DNA of 64,000 nt from Endoryza sp044226045 (lineage in GTDB: Bacteria; Bacteroidota; Bacteroidia; Chitinophagales; Chitinophagaceae): the NCBI GenBank assembly GCA_044226045.1, contig JBGAHR010000015.1, forward strand, positions 18,106-82,105, read 5' to 3'. Under the pieces are notes generated by a model that was not told the DNA's origin, did no database searches, and saw only the letters and a list, made by a program, of their open reading frames with translations. Positions 55,037-64,000 of this stretch are shown piece by piece. The translations under genes and the position numbers were made by a program. Each line of letters begins with the position of its first letter. Position 1 is the stretch's first letter.

Positions 55037-57364
55037 TCAGGTTTTGGTGATCGCTTCTTCCAGGTTATAGATCGCTTCAATGGTTTTCATCAGCGCTGCG
55101 GTTAACACGGGATCTGCTTTTTTATCAACAGGATACTCGCCGACCTTTAAAGTCAGTTGAGCATCGAGTTTTTTCTCTTTGAATTGGGTTAGCTGATCAT
55201 TGTAGTAATCCTGCAACACTTTCAGCTCTTTTTCAGATGCACGGCGACAGATAATTCGGCGAAAAGCGATTTCCAGTTGCTGTTTTGAATCGGGGTTACT
55301 GGCAACCAGTCGTTGAGCGAGTACGCGAGAAGCTTCGAGCGTAAGCGGATCATTCATCATCATCAGCGCCTGCAACGGTGTATTGGTTTTTGATCTTTTT
55401 ACCTCACATTGATCGCGATTGCTCGCATCGAAAAGTATCATCGAGGGAGGCGGAACAGTCAGTTTGATAAATGTGTACAGTCCTCTTCTGTATAGTGCGT
55501 CTTCATGATCCTGTTTATAGGTGGCCAGCACACCCCTGCCGGAAGTAGCCGCTTCCCATAGACCTTTGGGTTGATAAGGCTTCACACTAGGTCCACCGAT
55601 GGTTTTAACCAATAAGCCACTGCTTTCAAGAACCATATCTCTAACCATTTCTGCTTTTACCCGAACACGAGGTCCGCGCGAGAGGTACATATTATCGGGA
55701 TCGGCTTTCAGTTTTTCCGGACTGGCTTTGGCTGATTGCCGATAGGCCGAAGACATCAGGATCTGTTTGATCAGTCTTTTTACATCCCAGTTGTGCTCCA
55801 TGAAATCAACGGCCAGCCAATCGAGTAAATCCGGGTGAGAGGGGAGTTCACCCTGCATGCCAAAGTCTCCCGTGGTTTTTACCAGGCCACGTCCAAATAT
55901 TTCCTGCCAGACCTGGTTTACAAACACTCTCGATGTAAGCGGATTTCGTTTATCGGTTGTCCACTTGGCGAGGCCGATCCTGTTTTGCGGATAAACTGTG
56001 CTATCGAAGGGAAGAATAGATTTAGGAGCAGCCGGTTTAACCTCTACTGTAGGCGAATTATACAATCCCCTGTTCAGAATATAGGTTTTTCTCACACTAT
56101 CGGTGATCTCTCCCATTACGGAGACCGTCATCGTACCGGTATCTTTTTTATTGATGAAGGAGAGAACATTCTTAACATCTTCATCATTGAAACTCATCAG
56201 CGGATTTTTCGCCGGCTTTGAAATACTCACATCGCCTTCATATCCGATTTCGCGGGTATTATTAAAGAATGCGAGTAAGGAATAGTAATCGTGTTGGCTG
56301 AAAGGATCGTATTTATGATCATGGCATTGCGCACATTCGATGGTAATGCCAAGGATTCCTTTTCCGAAGGTCTTTGTTTTATCAACGAGATATTCGACCC
56401 TGTACTCTTCATCAATCACTCCACCCTCCTCGGTGTATTTGTGATTTCTGAAAAAGCCCGTCGCCAGGATCTGCTCTTTATTTGCGTTTGGTAGCATATC
56501 ACCTGCAATTTGCCAGGTGAGAAACTGATCATAAGGCATGTTCTTATTGAAAGCGTGAATCACCCAATCGCGCCAGGGCCATTGCGTACGGATATTGTCA
56601 TCCTGGTAGCCATAACTATCTGCATATCGGGCGACATCCATCCAGTGAATAGCCATTTTTTCTCCGAATTGAGGCATCGACAATAATTTGTCGACCATTT
56701 TCTCATAAGCATCCGCTGAATTGTCTTTGAGGAATTCATCCATCATTTCCACTCCGGGTGGTAAACCGGTGATGTCGAGAGAAGCTCTTTTTAGCAATCT
56801 TTCTTTATCCGCTTCTTCATTTGGCTGAAGTCCTTTTTGTTCCAGCTTCTTCAGAATAAACCGGTCAATATCATTCTTCACCCATTTTTCATCCTTCACT
56901 TTTGGGGGAGCGGGTTTCACCGGCGCTGTAAAGGCCCAGTGTTTTTCGTATTTGGCACCCTGCTGAATCCATTTGCGAACCAGGTCTACTTCATAAGCTG
57001 TCAGGGCCCCGAGGTGCGACTCCGGGGTGGGCATTTGAAAACTGGTATCGGTCGATGAAACTCTTTTATATACTTCAGACTCCGAGGGCTTTCCCGGAAT
57101 AATTGCATAGGCTCCTTTTGTTTCTTTTAATGGTGCATAGGCGCTGTCGGCGATATCCAGTCGAAGGCTGGCTTGCCGCTGAGAAGCATCAGGACCATGG
57201 CACTTGAAACATTTATCGGAGAAGATCGGTCGAATGTGAAAATTATAGCTGACAACCTCGGGTAATTCCTCTCCTGATCCATTTTCAGATGAGCAGGAAC
57301 TTACGCAAACGGTTGCGCCGGTCGCCAGCAACAATATGTAGGTTAATGGCCTTAACATGAGCAT
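55037..57364 (-). CDS. Planctomycete-type cytochrome with DUF1549 and DUF1553
   Basis: A 775-aa lipoprotein. Signal peptide with a Cys near residue 24 (CVSSC), then C52-F-K-C55-H56 (KCFKCHGPD) as haem c site. DUF1549 covers about 165-370 (NDIDRFILKKLEQKGLQPNE, ATGFFRNHKYTEEGGVIDE) and DUF1553 about 480-730 (TSRVFVNQVWQEIFGRGLVK, CEVKRSKTNTPLQALMMMND). It is the first gene of the cluster with DUF1501 and the LRR cytochrome. The cluster is typical of Planctomycetes and of many Bacteroidota and is thought to be linked to polymer or sulfated-glycan use, but unproven. Confidence 0.9.
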   Translation of the reverse strand: MLMLRPLTYILLLATGATVCVSSCSSENGSGEELPEVVSYNFHIRPIFSDKCFKCHGPDASQRQASLRLDIADSAYAPLKETKGAYAIIPGKPSESEVYKRVSSTDTSFQMPTPESHLGALTAYEVDLVRKWIQQGAKYEKHWAFTAPVKPAPPKVKDEKWVKNDIDRFILKKLEQKGLQPNEEADKERLLKRASLDITGLPPGVEMMDEFLKDNSADAYEKMVDKLLSMPQFGEKMAIHWMDVARYADSYGYQDDNIRTQWPWRDWVIHAFNKNMPYDQFLTWQIAGDMLPNANKEQILATGFFRNHKYTEEGGVIDEEYRVEYLVDKTKTFGKGILGITIECAQCHDHKYDPFSQHDYYSLLAFFNNTREIGYEGDVSISKPAKNPLMSFNDEDVKNVLSFINKKDTGTMTVSVMGEITDSVRKTYILNRGLYNSPTVEVKPAAPKSILPFDSTVYPQNRIGLAKWTTDKRNPLTSRVFVNQVWQEIFGRGLVKTTGDFGMQGELPSHPDLLDWLAVDFMEHNWDVKRLIKQILMSSAYRQSAKASPEKLKADPDNMYLSRGPRVRVKAEMVRDMVLESSGLLVKTIGGPSVKPYQPKGLWEAATSGRGVLATYKQDHEDALYRRGLYTFIKLTVPPPSMILFDASNRDQCEVKRSKTNTPLQALMMMNDPLTLEASRVLAQRLVASNPDSKQQLEIAFRRIICRRASEKELKVLQDYYNDQLTQFKEKKLDAQLTLKVGEYPVDKKADPVLTAALMKTIEAIYNLEEAITKT

Positions 57365-57619
57365 GCAATCAAAAGCAAAAGATACAAATTTTTATCTTCA
57401 AATGCTGTAGGAACTATGTTAATGGTAAGAGGATTTTCCCAATGGAATTTTATACAACTAACCTGGAGCCAACGCCGCAATCATTGATGATTGGAGCCTT
57501 TGGTTCAGCGAATAAAGTAATGCAAACAGTACAAAGCAGCTATTGGGGTTGTAACTTAGATTAGGGAAATTGATGTACTCGTAATTTACTGGCCCCAGTG
57601 ATAACAGCTGTTACAGCGT
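57365..57619. other. Intergenic stretch with a doubtful 40-aa frame
   Basis: 255 nt between divergent units with no repeat. A plus-strand frame 57442-57564 (40 aa, MEFYTTNLEPTPQSLMIGAF start) is open but has no promoter box or terminator that I can see. Nothing else recognised. Confidence 0.4.
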
Positions 57620-60466
57620 TTAACTAAACAGGTACAGGACTTCCTCTTCGGTGAGTTGTTGCAGGAATCCGTCTTCGGCGGCAATCAACTCATCGGAGAG
57701 TTTTTGCTTTTTCTGCTGGATAGCAATTATTTTTTCCTCGATGGTGTCTTTACAGATCATTTGATAGGCGAATACGGATTTAGTCTGACCGATCCGGTGT
57801 GTTCGATTGATCGCCTGCTGTTGAACAGCGGTATTCCACCAGGGATCGAAAAGAAAAACATAGTCGGCTGCTGTGAGGTTTAAACCTGCATTCCCTGCTT
57901 TGAGGCTAATGAGGAATACAGGTGTTTTATCATCTTCCGATTGAAAGGCATCGACCATTTTTGCCCTGGCTGCCGGTGGCGTCTGGCCATCGAAATGATA
58001 GTAATCCAGGTTTCTTTTTTGGCATTCTGCAGCCAGCAGATCGAGCATGGAGCTGAACTGAGAAAATACAATCGCCTTATGACCGCCCAATTTATTGCAG
58101 AGTTCATCCATCAGGATATCCGTTTTGATGGAATCGCTACAGGTTCTCTCATGCTCCGGCAACAACAGCGGGCTGTTGCAGATTTGGCGCAGACGTGTGA
58201 TGGCCTGTAAAAGATATATTTTACTATTATTGAGCCCTTTTTTCTGAATATTGTCGAGCAATGAACTTTTTACCTGGTCCCTGATCTCCTCATATTGCTG
58301 CTTCTGTGCCGGTCCCATTTCGCACCATCTGATCATTTCCGTCTTTTCGGGCAGATCCGTTGCCACCTGTTCCTTTGTTCTTCTTAATATGAAGGGTGCG
58401 GTTAGCTTGTTCAGCGATTTCAATTTTTCTTCGTCGCCAAAAATATCGATTGGGTCTGCATATTCCTTTTTGAAAAATTCCCTGGAGCCAAACATGCCTG
58501 GCACTGCGAAATTCAACTGGGAGTACAAGTCAAAAGTATTGTTCATGACCGGCGTACCGCTCAACGCAATCCGGTAACGGGCAATCAAGGTATGAATGGC
58601 TTGTGTAACCTGGGCCTGCGGATTTTTGATCTGATGACTTTCGTCCAGTACAACCGCCAGCCAGTGAATGGGAGAAATCCTGTCTATATCTGATCGAACG
58701 GTTCCGTAGGTTGAGATGATCACTTGTGTGGAATCTGTAAAACAGTCAGTGTTTCTGGCGGGGCCATGATAAACCGTAACCGATAATGACGGGGCGAATT
58801 TGTTGATTTCCGCCTGCCAGTTGTAGATCAGAGATGCGGGGCACACGATTAATGCCTTTGCATGGGGCTCGATGATTCGTGCCGCCAGGAAGCTGATGGT
58901 TTGCAGGGTTTTTCCGAGACCCATATCATCGGCGAGGCATACACCGGCGCCTAATTCTGACAAAAGCATCATCCATTCGAAACCCTTTTGTTGATATGGA
59001 CGAAGCGTAGCCTGAACAGATGCCGAAAGATCGAATACGGGTTCATTTTTCTCCTGCCATTGTTTCCACCTTACCCACCAGTTTTCAGGAATGGTTTTTC
59101 GCAAAGAAAGTCCCTCGTCTTCTGTTGACTGATGAATCGCCATCCAACTGGCGACAGTAATGATATCGCCATTGATTTTTCCATGCTTGAAAATGGTTGA
59201 GTATTTCTGCAACCATTCCTCTCCCAATACTCCCAGGCTTCCGTCTTTTAATAATACGGCGTGCTGACCCGCCATTAGTGTTTTTTGCAGTTCCGTCAAT
59301 GAAATTTTTTCGGAGCCAAATTGTACCGAGGCTTTTATCCGGATCAGTTGATCGGATTGTTCAACAACAGTAAAGATGGCTTCGGCTTTATGTGAGGATA
59401 GCCGGAAATGTTTCAGCATGTCCAGACCGGCGAGTTCGATATTCAACTCGAGCATCTTATGGTACGCCTTCAGAAACCATTGCTTCTTTTGTGCATCGGC
59501 GAATGAAATATAGAAATACCCTTTATGCAGTTGGTTGGGAAAATTGGGGTGAAAGGACTGCATCAGGTCGAGAAATGCCTTTTCTTTTTCTTCATTCCGT
59601 TTGATTGCGTAGGATTTTCCGTGAACTTTAGTTCGATGAAATTCTTCAAAGGCGCCTTCTACGAGGAATTCATCGTATTTCCATTGCGGAGTGATCATCA
59701 GGAAGGATCCACTCAACTCATTCAGGTAAATTCTATTGATCGGTTCCGGGGAAAGAATCGTTTCGGAAAAAATATTATTGGCATCTACAGTATAGTCTGT
59801 CTGCAATCGGGCCAGGATCTCGGATTCAAAGAGACTGAAATTGTTCTCAACAAGAGTGAAGTCGAACTCCCCTATCCATTCGAGTGTTTTGAAATCGCGG
59901 AAGCTCAATATATAATATTCATTCCTGCTCATCAGCAGAAATCCAAACCGTTGAAAGTTGTCCAGGGAATATTTTGTTCCATTGATATCTACCAGTGTCT
60001 GCAATTTCAGTTTGCCATCTTTCTTTTCCACCGCAAACTGTATTACCGGTCTGTATGTACTGAAATGGCAGGGAACAATTTTATACTTTCCATTTTCCTC
60101 CAGGCGCTGGTACCACTTGAGTGCGGGTGCCACTGGTTTCAGTTTTTCGAGGCGGCCATGTAGAACGCGGAGCATATTGGTGTGAACAGATGCTTCTCCG
60201 GTGCCCGAGGCTTTGACTGCTTTTTTTATTTCAGCGAGTTGCAGATCGATTCCGTTGATATCAAATTCTTCAACCAGAGATTGCACCATTGGCTGAGACT
60301 GGGCCAAATGATGTTTTACTTCTTTTTTGATACAGGGAGAACTATTGAAGTCGGTTTTACCCAGTTCCTTTTTGATCGTGAGGAATCCAATGAGGTGGTA
60401 ATTACCTGTGAGAGATTCAGGATGTAATAATAGGGCCTTCCTGATTTCAGCAGTTGCCTGTTTCAT
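57620..60466 (-). CDS. SNF2-family DNA helicase/translocase
   Basis: A 948-aa protein. The C-terminal 480 residues are a complete SNF2 motor: DDMGLGKTLQT (Walker A, about 510-520), VLDESHQIKN (DExH, about 604), SGTPVMNN, and HRIGQTKSVFAYQ (motif VI). The N-terminal half has no zinc-SWIM cysteines that I could see and is a family-specific region. Bacterial members remodel protein-DNA complexes or work in repair. It follows uvrD by 30 nt, probably as one transcript. Confidence 0.93.
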   Translation of the reverse strand: MKQATAEIRKALLLHPESLTGNYHLIGFLTIKKELGKTDFNSSPCIKKEVKHHLAQSQPMVQSLVEEFDINGIDLQLAEIKKAVKASGTGEASVHTNMLRVLHGRLEKLKPVAPALKWYQRLEENGKYKIVPCHFSTYRPVIQFAVEKKDGKLKLQTLVDINGTKYSLDNFQRFGFLLMSRNEYYILSFRDFKTLEWIGEFDFTLVENNFSLFESEILARLQTDYTVDANNIFSETILSPEPINRIYLNELSGSFLMITPQWKYDEFLVEGAFEEFHRTKVHGKSYAIKRNEEKEKAFLDLMQSFHPNFPNQLHKGYFYISFADAQKKQWFLKAYHKMLELNIELAGLDMLKHFRLSSHKAEAIFTVVEQSDQLIRIKASVQFGSEKISLTELQKTLMAGQHAVLLKDGSLGVLGEEWLQKYSTIFKHGKINGDIITVASWMAIHQSTEDEGLSLRKTIPENWWVRWKQWQEKNEPVFDLSASVQATLRPYQQKGFEWMMLLSELGAGVCLADDMGLGKTLQTISFLAARIIEPHAKALIVCPASLIYNWQAEINKFAPSLSVTVYHGPARNTDCFTDSTQVIISTYGTVRSDIDRISPIHWLAVVLDESHQIKNPQAQVTQAIHTLIARYRIALSGTPVMNNTFDLYSQLNFAVPGMFGSREFFKKEYADPIDIFGDEEKLKSLNKLTAPFILRRTKEQVATDLPEKTEMIRWCEMGPAQKQQYEEIRDQVKSSLLDNIQKKGLNNSKIYLLQAITRLRQICNSPLLLPEHERTCSDSIKTDILMDELCNKLGGHKAIVFSQFSSMLDLLAAECQKRNLDYYHFDGQTPPAARAKMVDAFQSEDDKTPVFLISLKAGNAGLNLTAADYVFLFDPWWNTAVQQQAINRTHRIGQTKSVFAYQMICKDTIEEKIIAIQQKKQKLSDELIAAEDGFLQQLTEEEVLYLFS

Positions 60467-60496
60467 GAGGATAGTGCAGGAATATTGTTGGTCGGC

Positions 60497-62854
60497 TTAG
60501 GAGATAATCCGAAGCTTCGCGTAATTAAGCATGATTTTTTTCTCGCCATTGTTTTCAAATCGAACTGTGGCGATGGGATTGTGTGCGGCACCTTCCATTT
60601 TCACCACTTCGCCAAAACCGAACTTCTGGTGTTCGACTTTTTGTCCGGCTGCGAGGTTGCTGGTATCGCTTGCTACGAAATCGGCCGAAGGGGTATGTTC
60701 TACTACTTTTGGCGCTGTTGATTTGGGAGCAATATAGGATGGCGTTGAAGACTGACCTTTGGACGGAGGAGGACCATATTTTCTCTCTGCGTCTCTTACC
60801 TCCTCACGACCACCGCCCCATCCGCCACCGTGCATCCTATCAAATGCGCTTCCCCAACTGCCGCTCGTCTGGTTTCTGGATCCTCCGCCCGCGAAGCTGC
60901 GATCCAGGAATTGTTCCGGGAGTTCATCAATGAACCGGCTTGGTTCATTTTGAACCAGGCTTCCGAAACGGTAGCGAGTATTCGCGTAGGTAATCCAGAG
61001 TCTTTTCTTTGCCCGGGTGATTACCACATAAAAAAGTCTGCGTTCTTCTTCCAGCTCTTCGCGGGTATTGATGCTCATTGCGCTGGGGAAAAGCATTTCT
61101 TCCAGGCCGGCCGCGAATACGCAGGTGAATTCAAGTCCTTTGGCTGCGTGGATAGTCATGAGTTTGACGGTATCCGCATCGGGATCTTTTTCATCGGCAT
61201 CCGTCAGCAAAGTGATCTGCTGCAAATAGGCACCTAATGATTTGCTCAGGACTTCTCCTTCTTCCGTATCGGGGCTTTCCGTCCATTCTTTTATGGAGTT
61301 CAAGAGCTCCTGAACGTTCTCATATCGCTGAACCCCTTCTGTGCTTTTATCGTTGAACAGTTCTTTTACGAAAGAGGTTTGTTTTCCGACGTGTTGTGCG
61401 ACTTCATAGGCGTTTTGCTTTTGTAGCATGCTGGCGAAACTGCGAATCATCAGCACAAATTGTTCAATCGACTCCAGTATCCCCGCCCTGAAACCAAACT
61501 CTTTGGCTCTTTCCAGGACCTGCCACATCGAAATATTGTTATCGTTTGCCGCCAGCACTGCCCTGTCTATGGATGTTTTTCCGATACCCCGCGCCGGATA
61601 GTTTATGATTCTTTTCAGTGCCTCTTCATCATTGGGGTTTACAATCAAACGGAGGTAGGCGACAAAATCCTTGATCTCCTTTCTTTGATAAAAGCTGATG
61701 CCACCGTAGATGGTATACGGAATGGCCATACGCCGGAGCGCTTCTTCGAATGCACGGCTCTGTGCATTGGTACGATAGAGGATTGCGAATTCCCTGTTAT
61801 GATAGTGGTTTCGTAGTTTTTGTTCCTGTATGGTGTCGGCAACGAATTTACCCTCATCATTATCCGTCATGGTACGCACCAATTTGATTTTTTCGCCTTC
61901 GCCATTTTCGGTGAAGAGTACTTTTTCAATCTGGCCTTTGTTTTTGCTGATTACTTCGTTAGCAACATTCAGGATTGTTTTGGTACTTCGGTAGTTTTGT
62001 TCCAGCTTGACCACTTTTACATTGTCGTAGTCTTTTTGAAACTGGAGGATATTCTCGATTGTTGCGCCCCGGAAGCTGTAAATACTTTGTGCATCATCTC
62101 CCACCACACATACGTTTTCATGCATGGCACCCAGGAGTTTGATGATTTCGTATTGAGCCGGATTTGTATCCTGGTACTCGTCGATCAGAATGTATTTGAA
62201 CTTTCGCTGGTATTTCGCCAGACTTTCCGGAACCGTTTTAAGCAGTTCATAGAATTTAAGCAGCAGGTCATCAAAATCCATGGCCCCGTTTTTAAAGCAG
62301 CGATCTACATAGGCTTTATAGATTTGGGCGATGGCCGGTCTGTTAGCCCGGTTGTCTTCCTGCTGAATATGGTAATCTCCCGCATATTCTGCCGGACCTA
62401 CCAGGGCATTTTTTGCCGAAGAGATTCGATTATAAACCGTATTGGGTTTGTAGTGCTTGTCATCGAGGTTCAATTCGTTGATGACTGTTTTGACCACGCT
62501 CTTCGCGTCGTCGGTATCGTAAATGGTAAAGTTATTGGGATAGCCGATTTTATCAGCCTCGCCCCTCAGTATTCGAGCGAATACACTGTGAAAGGTTCCG
62601 ATATACAGGTTTCGGGCCTCGTTGTTTCCCAGAATTTTTTCTACCCGCTCTTTCATTTCGCGGGCTGCTTTATTGGTAAACGTAAGAGCCAGTATGTTGA
62701 ATGCGTCTACACCGGAGGCCAGCAGGTGTGCGATCCTGGTGGTAAGTACTTTGGTTTTTCCGCTTCCTGCGCCGGCAACAATCATGATCGGGCCATCGAT
62801 ATGCAGTACAGCCTCTCTCTGCCTTTCGTTCAAATCTTTCAGGTAATCTTGCAT
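60497..62854 (-). CDS. UvrD/PcrA-family DNA helicase
   Basis: A 785-aa 3'-5' helicase with all motifs: GAGSGKT (28-34), TFTNKAAREMKERVEKIL, LIDEYQDTNPAQYEI, GDDAQSIYSFRGA, QNYRSTKTILNVAN, TIHAAKGLEFTCVFAAGLEE and VVITRAKKRLWITYA. The glycine-rich segment near 680-700 leads to the PcrA-type C-terminal Tudor-like domain (FGEVVKMEGAAHNPIATVRF). It unwinds DNA in excision repair and at stalled forks. Symbol withheld between pcrA and uvrD. Confidence 0.96.
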   Translation of the reverse strand: MQDYLKDLNERQREAVLHIDGPIMIVAGAGSGKTKVLTTRIAHLLASGVDAFNILALTFTNKAAREMKERVEKILGNNEARNLYIGTFHSVFARILRGEADKIGYPNNFTIYDTDDAKSVVKTVINELNLDDKHYKPNTVYNRISSAKNALVGPAEYAGDYHIQQEDNRANRPAIAQIYKAYVDRCFKNGAMDFDDLLLKFYELLKTVPESLAKYQRKFKYILIDEYQDTNPAQYEIIKLLGAMHENVCVVGDDAQSIYSFRGATIENILQFQKDYDNVKVVKLEQNYRSTKTILNVANEVISKNKGQIEKVLFTENGEGEKIKLVRTMTDNDEGKFVADTIQEQKLRNHYHNREFAILYRTNAQSRAFEEALRRMAIPYTIYGGISFYQRKEIKDFVAYLRLIVNPNDEEALKRIINYPARGIGKTSIDRAVLAANDNNISMWQVLERAKEFGFRAGILESIEQFVLMIRSFASMLQKQNAYEVAQHVGKQTSFVKELFNDKSTEGVQRYENVQELLNSIKEWTESPDTEEGEVLSKSLGAYLQQITLLTDADEKDPDADTVKLMTIHAAKGLEFTCVFAAGLEEMLFPSAMSINTREELEEERRLFYVVITRAKKRLWITYANTRYRFGSLVQNEPSRFIDELPEQFLDRSFAGGGSRNQTSGSWGSAFDRMHGGGWGGGREEVRDAERKYGPPPSKGQSSTPSYIAPKSTAPKVVEHTPSADFVASDTSNLAAGQKVEHQKFGFGEVVKMEGAAHNPIATVRFENNGEKKIMLNYAKLRIIS

Positions 62855-62998
62855 GACTGCAAGGTAAGTTTTTATTGATTTTGATTCGTGAAACGGGTTC
62901 CGAATAGCGAACTAATTTTCCAGATTTTATTACTCCCGAAATATATTTTTTGTGAGTGGTGAAAAGGAATATTGCATCCCAACCACGATCTTCGTAAA

Positions 62999-63835
62999 AT
63001 GATCAAGGTGGGCGAATTTAATAAACTGACTATTCAGCGATTTACCGCTGTCGGTGCTTTTCTGGACGATGGGGCAGACGGGCTATTGTTGCCGAAAAGA
63101 TTTGTACCGAGGAATGCCAAACAGGGCGACCAGCTGGAAGTTTTTGTTTATCATGATTCGGAGGATCGCCTGATAGCCACTACACAAAAACCAAAGGCTA
63201 TTGTCGGAGAAATCGCCAGGCTTCGTGTGGTGTCAGTCACTGGCCAGGGGGCATTTCTTGACTGGGGCCTGATGAAAGACCTGTTCGTTCCCCGAAGCAA
63301 ACAACTCATGGGCATGCGGGTAGGGGGAGATTACCTGGTTAAACTTTACATCGATGAGCAAACGGGCAGGATTGCCGCATCGGAAAAATTTGAATCCGGG
63401 CTGAGCAATGAGGTGCTGACGGTTAAGGAAAAGCAGGTTGTTGACCTGATTGCTTTCCGGCCAACACAACTGGGTTTTGTAATGATCATCAATAACCAGC
63501 ATACCGGGCTGCTTCATTCAAACGAAATATTCCGCCCGCTGGAACCCGGAGATAAAATGAAGGGATATATCAAGACCATCAGACCGGACAATAAAATCGA
63601 TGTGGTGTTGGGCCAGCCCGGATATAAGCGGGTTGAAGGAGAAGCCGAAAAGATCCTTCGATTGCTTGATGAGAATAACGGATATCTCCCCTTTAACGAT
63701 AAATCTGATCCGGAAGAAATCTATTCCTATTTCGAAATGAGCAAGAAAGCATTTAAGATGACTACCGGTAAATTGTATAAAGAGAGAAAGATCATTTTCA
63801 CCCAAACGGGTATTAAGAAGGCAGACATTGAGTAA
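62999..63835 (+). CDS. CvfB-like S1 RNA-binding protein
   Basis: A 278-aa protein made of S1 folds and a C-terminal winged helix. FTAVGAFLDDGADGLLLPKR, RVVSVTGQGAFLDWGLMKDL followed by FVPRSKQ, and VMIINNQHTGLLHSNEIF are three S1 copies; FEMSKKAFKMTTGKLYKER is the winged helix. Named for a staphylococcal virulence regulator; the general role is RNA binding. ATG 62999 (MIKVGEFNK) is chosen over a TTG at 62972. Confidence 0.92.
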   Translation: MIKVGEFNKLTIQRFTAVGAFLDDGADGLLLPKRFVPRNAKQGDQLEVFVYHDSEDRLIATTQKPKAIVGEIARLRVVSVTGQGAFLDWGLMKDLFVPRSKQLMGMRVGGDYLVKLYIDEQTGRIAASEKFESGLSNEVLTVKEKQVVDLIAFRPTQLGFVMIINNQHTGLLHSNEIFRPLEPGDKMKGYIKTIRPDNKIDVVLGQPGYKRVEGEAEKILRLLDENNGYLPFNDKSDPEEIYSYFEMSKKAFKMTTGKLYKERKIIFTQTGIKKADIE

Positions 63836-63859
63836 GCGATATTTCCTGCAATCAATATA

Positions 63860-64000
63860 TCAAAGATCTTTTTGTATTGGAGATGAATCAGCCTTTGAAA
63901 CAGGCGGAGGCCATTCAATAGAACTACCTCCGCTGTTTACCCATCCCCGCACAAAAACATATACCGTTCTCCCCAAATCAAATCCGGTGCAAGATATTTG
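63860..64000 (-). CDS. Possible C-terminal end of a gene leaving the window (partial)
   Basis: Minus-strand frame open from the right edge to TGA at 63862-63860, 46 codons. The end reads GRTVYVFVRGWVNSGGSSIE and then PPPVSKADSSPIQKDL. It looks like a normal protein C-terminus and gives no family. Convergent with the CvfB gene (24-nt gap). Confidence 0.45.
   Translation of the reverse strand, partial: QISCTGFDLGRTVYVFVRGWVNSGGSSIEWPPPVSKADSSPIQKDL

Noticed and set aside
61820..62878. 352-aa plus-strand ORF opposite the UvrD helicase
   Set aside because: Antisense shadow of a gene with complete helicase motifs; hydrophobic low-quality translation.
1..64000. tRNA, rRNA, CRISPR and prophage genes
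   Set aside because: I looked for T-arm-like GTTCGAATC sequences, regular spaced repeats and phage structural genes and found none I could support; the repeats present are not CRISPR-like because units are adjacent and of 6-7 nt.

Overview
The window is a chromosomal segment of a member of the Bacteroidota, most probably a Chitinophagaceae-like soil or freshwater organism. The evidence is the promoter grammar (many TAnnTTTG -7 boxes, several with the start codon only 4-5 nt downstream), lineage-typical families (DUF2480, DUF5606, a GH3-like protein, a planctomycete-type cytochrome/DUF1501 cluster, MerC next to a Fur-family gene) and almost no Shine-Dalgarno sites. The genus is inference. I saw no rRNA, tRNA, CRISPR array, complete transposon or prophage.

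Layout. 1-660: the end of a Gfo/Idh/MocA oxidoreductase, its terminator and a gene-poor stretch with a possible transposase scar. 661-3805: a compact module of a SET-domain protein, a Ddl-like ATP-grasp ligase and an ATP-grasp-SET fusion; this is the best candidate for an undescribed system. 3815-9533: a membrane protein, a secreted Hcp-like protein, a glycosyltransferase, an SSB, a saccharopine dehydrogenase-like reductase and a cupin. 9641-13039: the operon pnuC-tag-nicotinamide riboside kinase-GT39. 13365-21262: cell-wall, transport, glycosyltransferase and housekeeping genes (mtgA, LysE, GH3, GT2, inositol monophosphatase, chrA, nadD, feoA). 21321-25277: ybeY, two parS-like sites, mnmG, nadA and a 570-bp intergenic region full of DnaA boxes. 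The last is a plausible chromosome origin. 25278-32767: ppiD-like foldase and conserved genes.

32768-37759 is an accessory stretch. It holds a putative small RNA with direct repeats, an AT-rich NADAR plus PRTase-like pair (likely conflict or defence genes), an arsN-like/arsC pair, a HAD hydrolase, and an AT-rich zinc-ribbon/HNH-endonuclease locus with an unannotated 33-aa ORF. 37827-44618: secreted hydrolases and an ECF-sigma operon with two Spy/CpxP-like proteins that resembles metal-sensing cnrYXH systems. 44932-50452: DUF5606, an M3 peptidase, a putative small RNA, the Fur/SCO1/MerC metal cluster with a palindromic operator, NfuA and an SRPBCC protein. 51371-57364: a three-gene planctomycete-type cytochrome/DUF1501/DUF1549-1553 cluster. 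57620-63835: SNF2 helicase, UvrD helicase and CvfB, followed by a partial gene at the right edge.

A second genome-scale signal is a compound intergenic repeat at five loci (8957-9170, 13065-13345, 41835-41914, 44684-44818, 50453-51370). It is built from hexamer GGGAGC/GAGAGT arrays, heptamer-phased ATKACGG and GTCAATG modules and a TTTCCCCGGACAACA unit.
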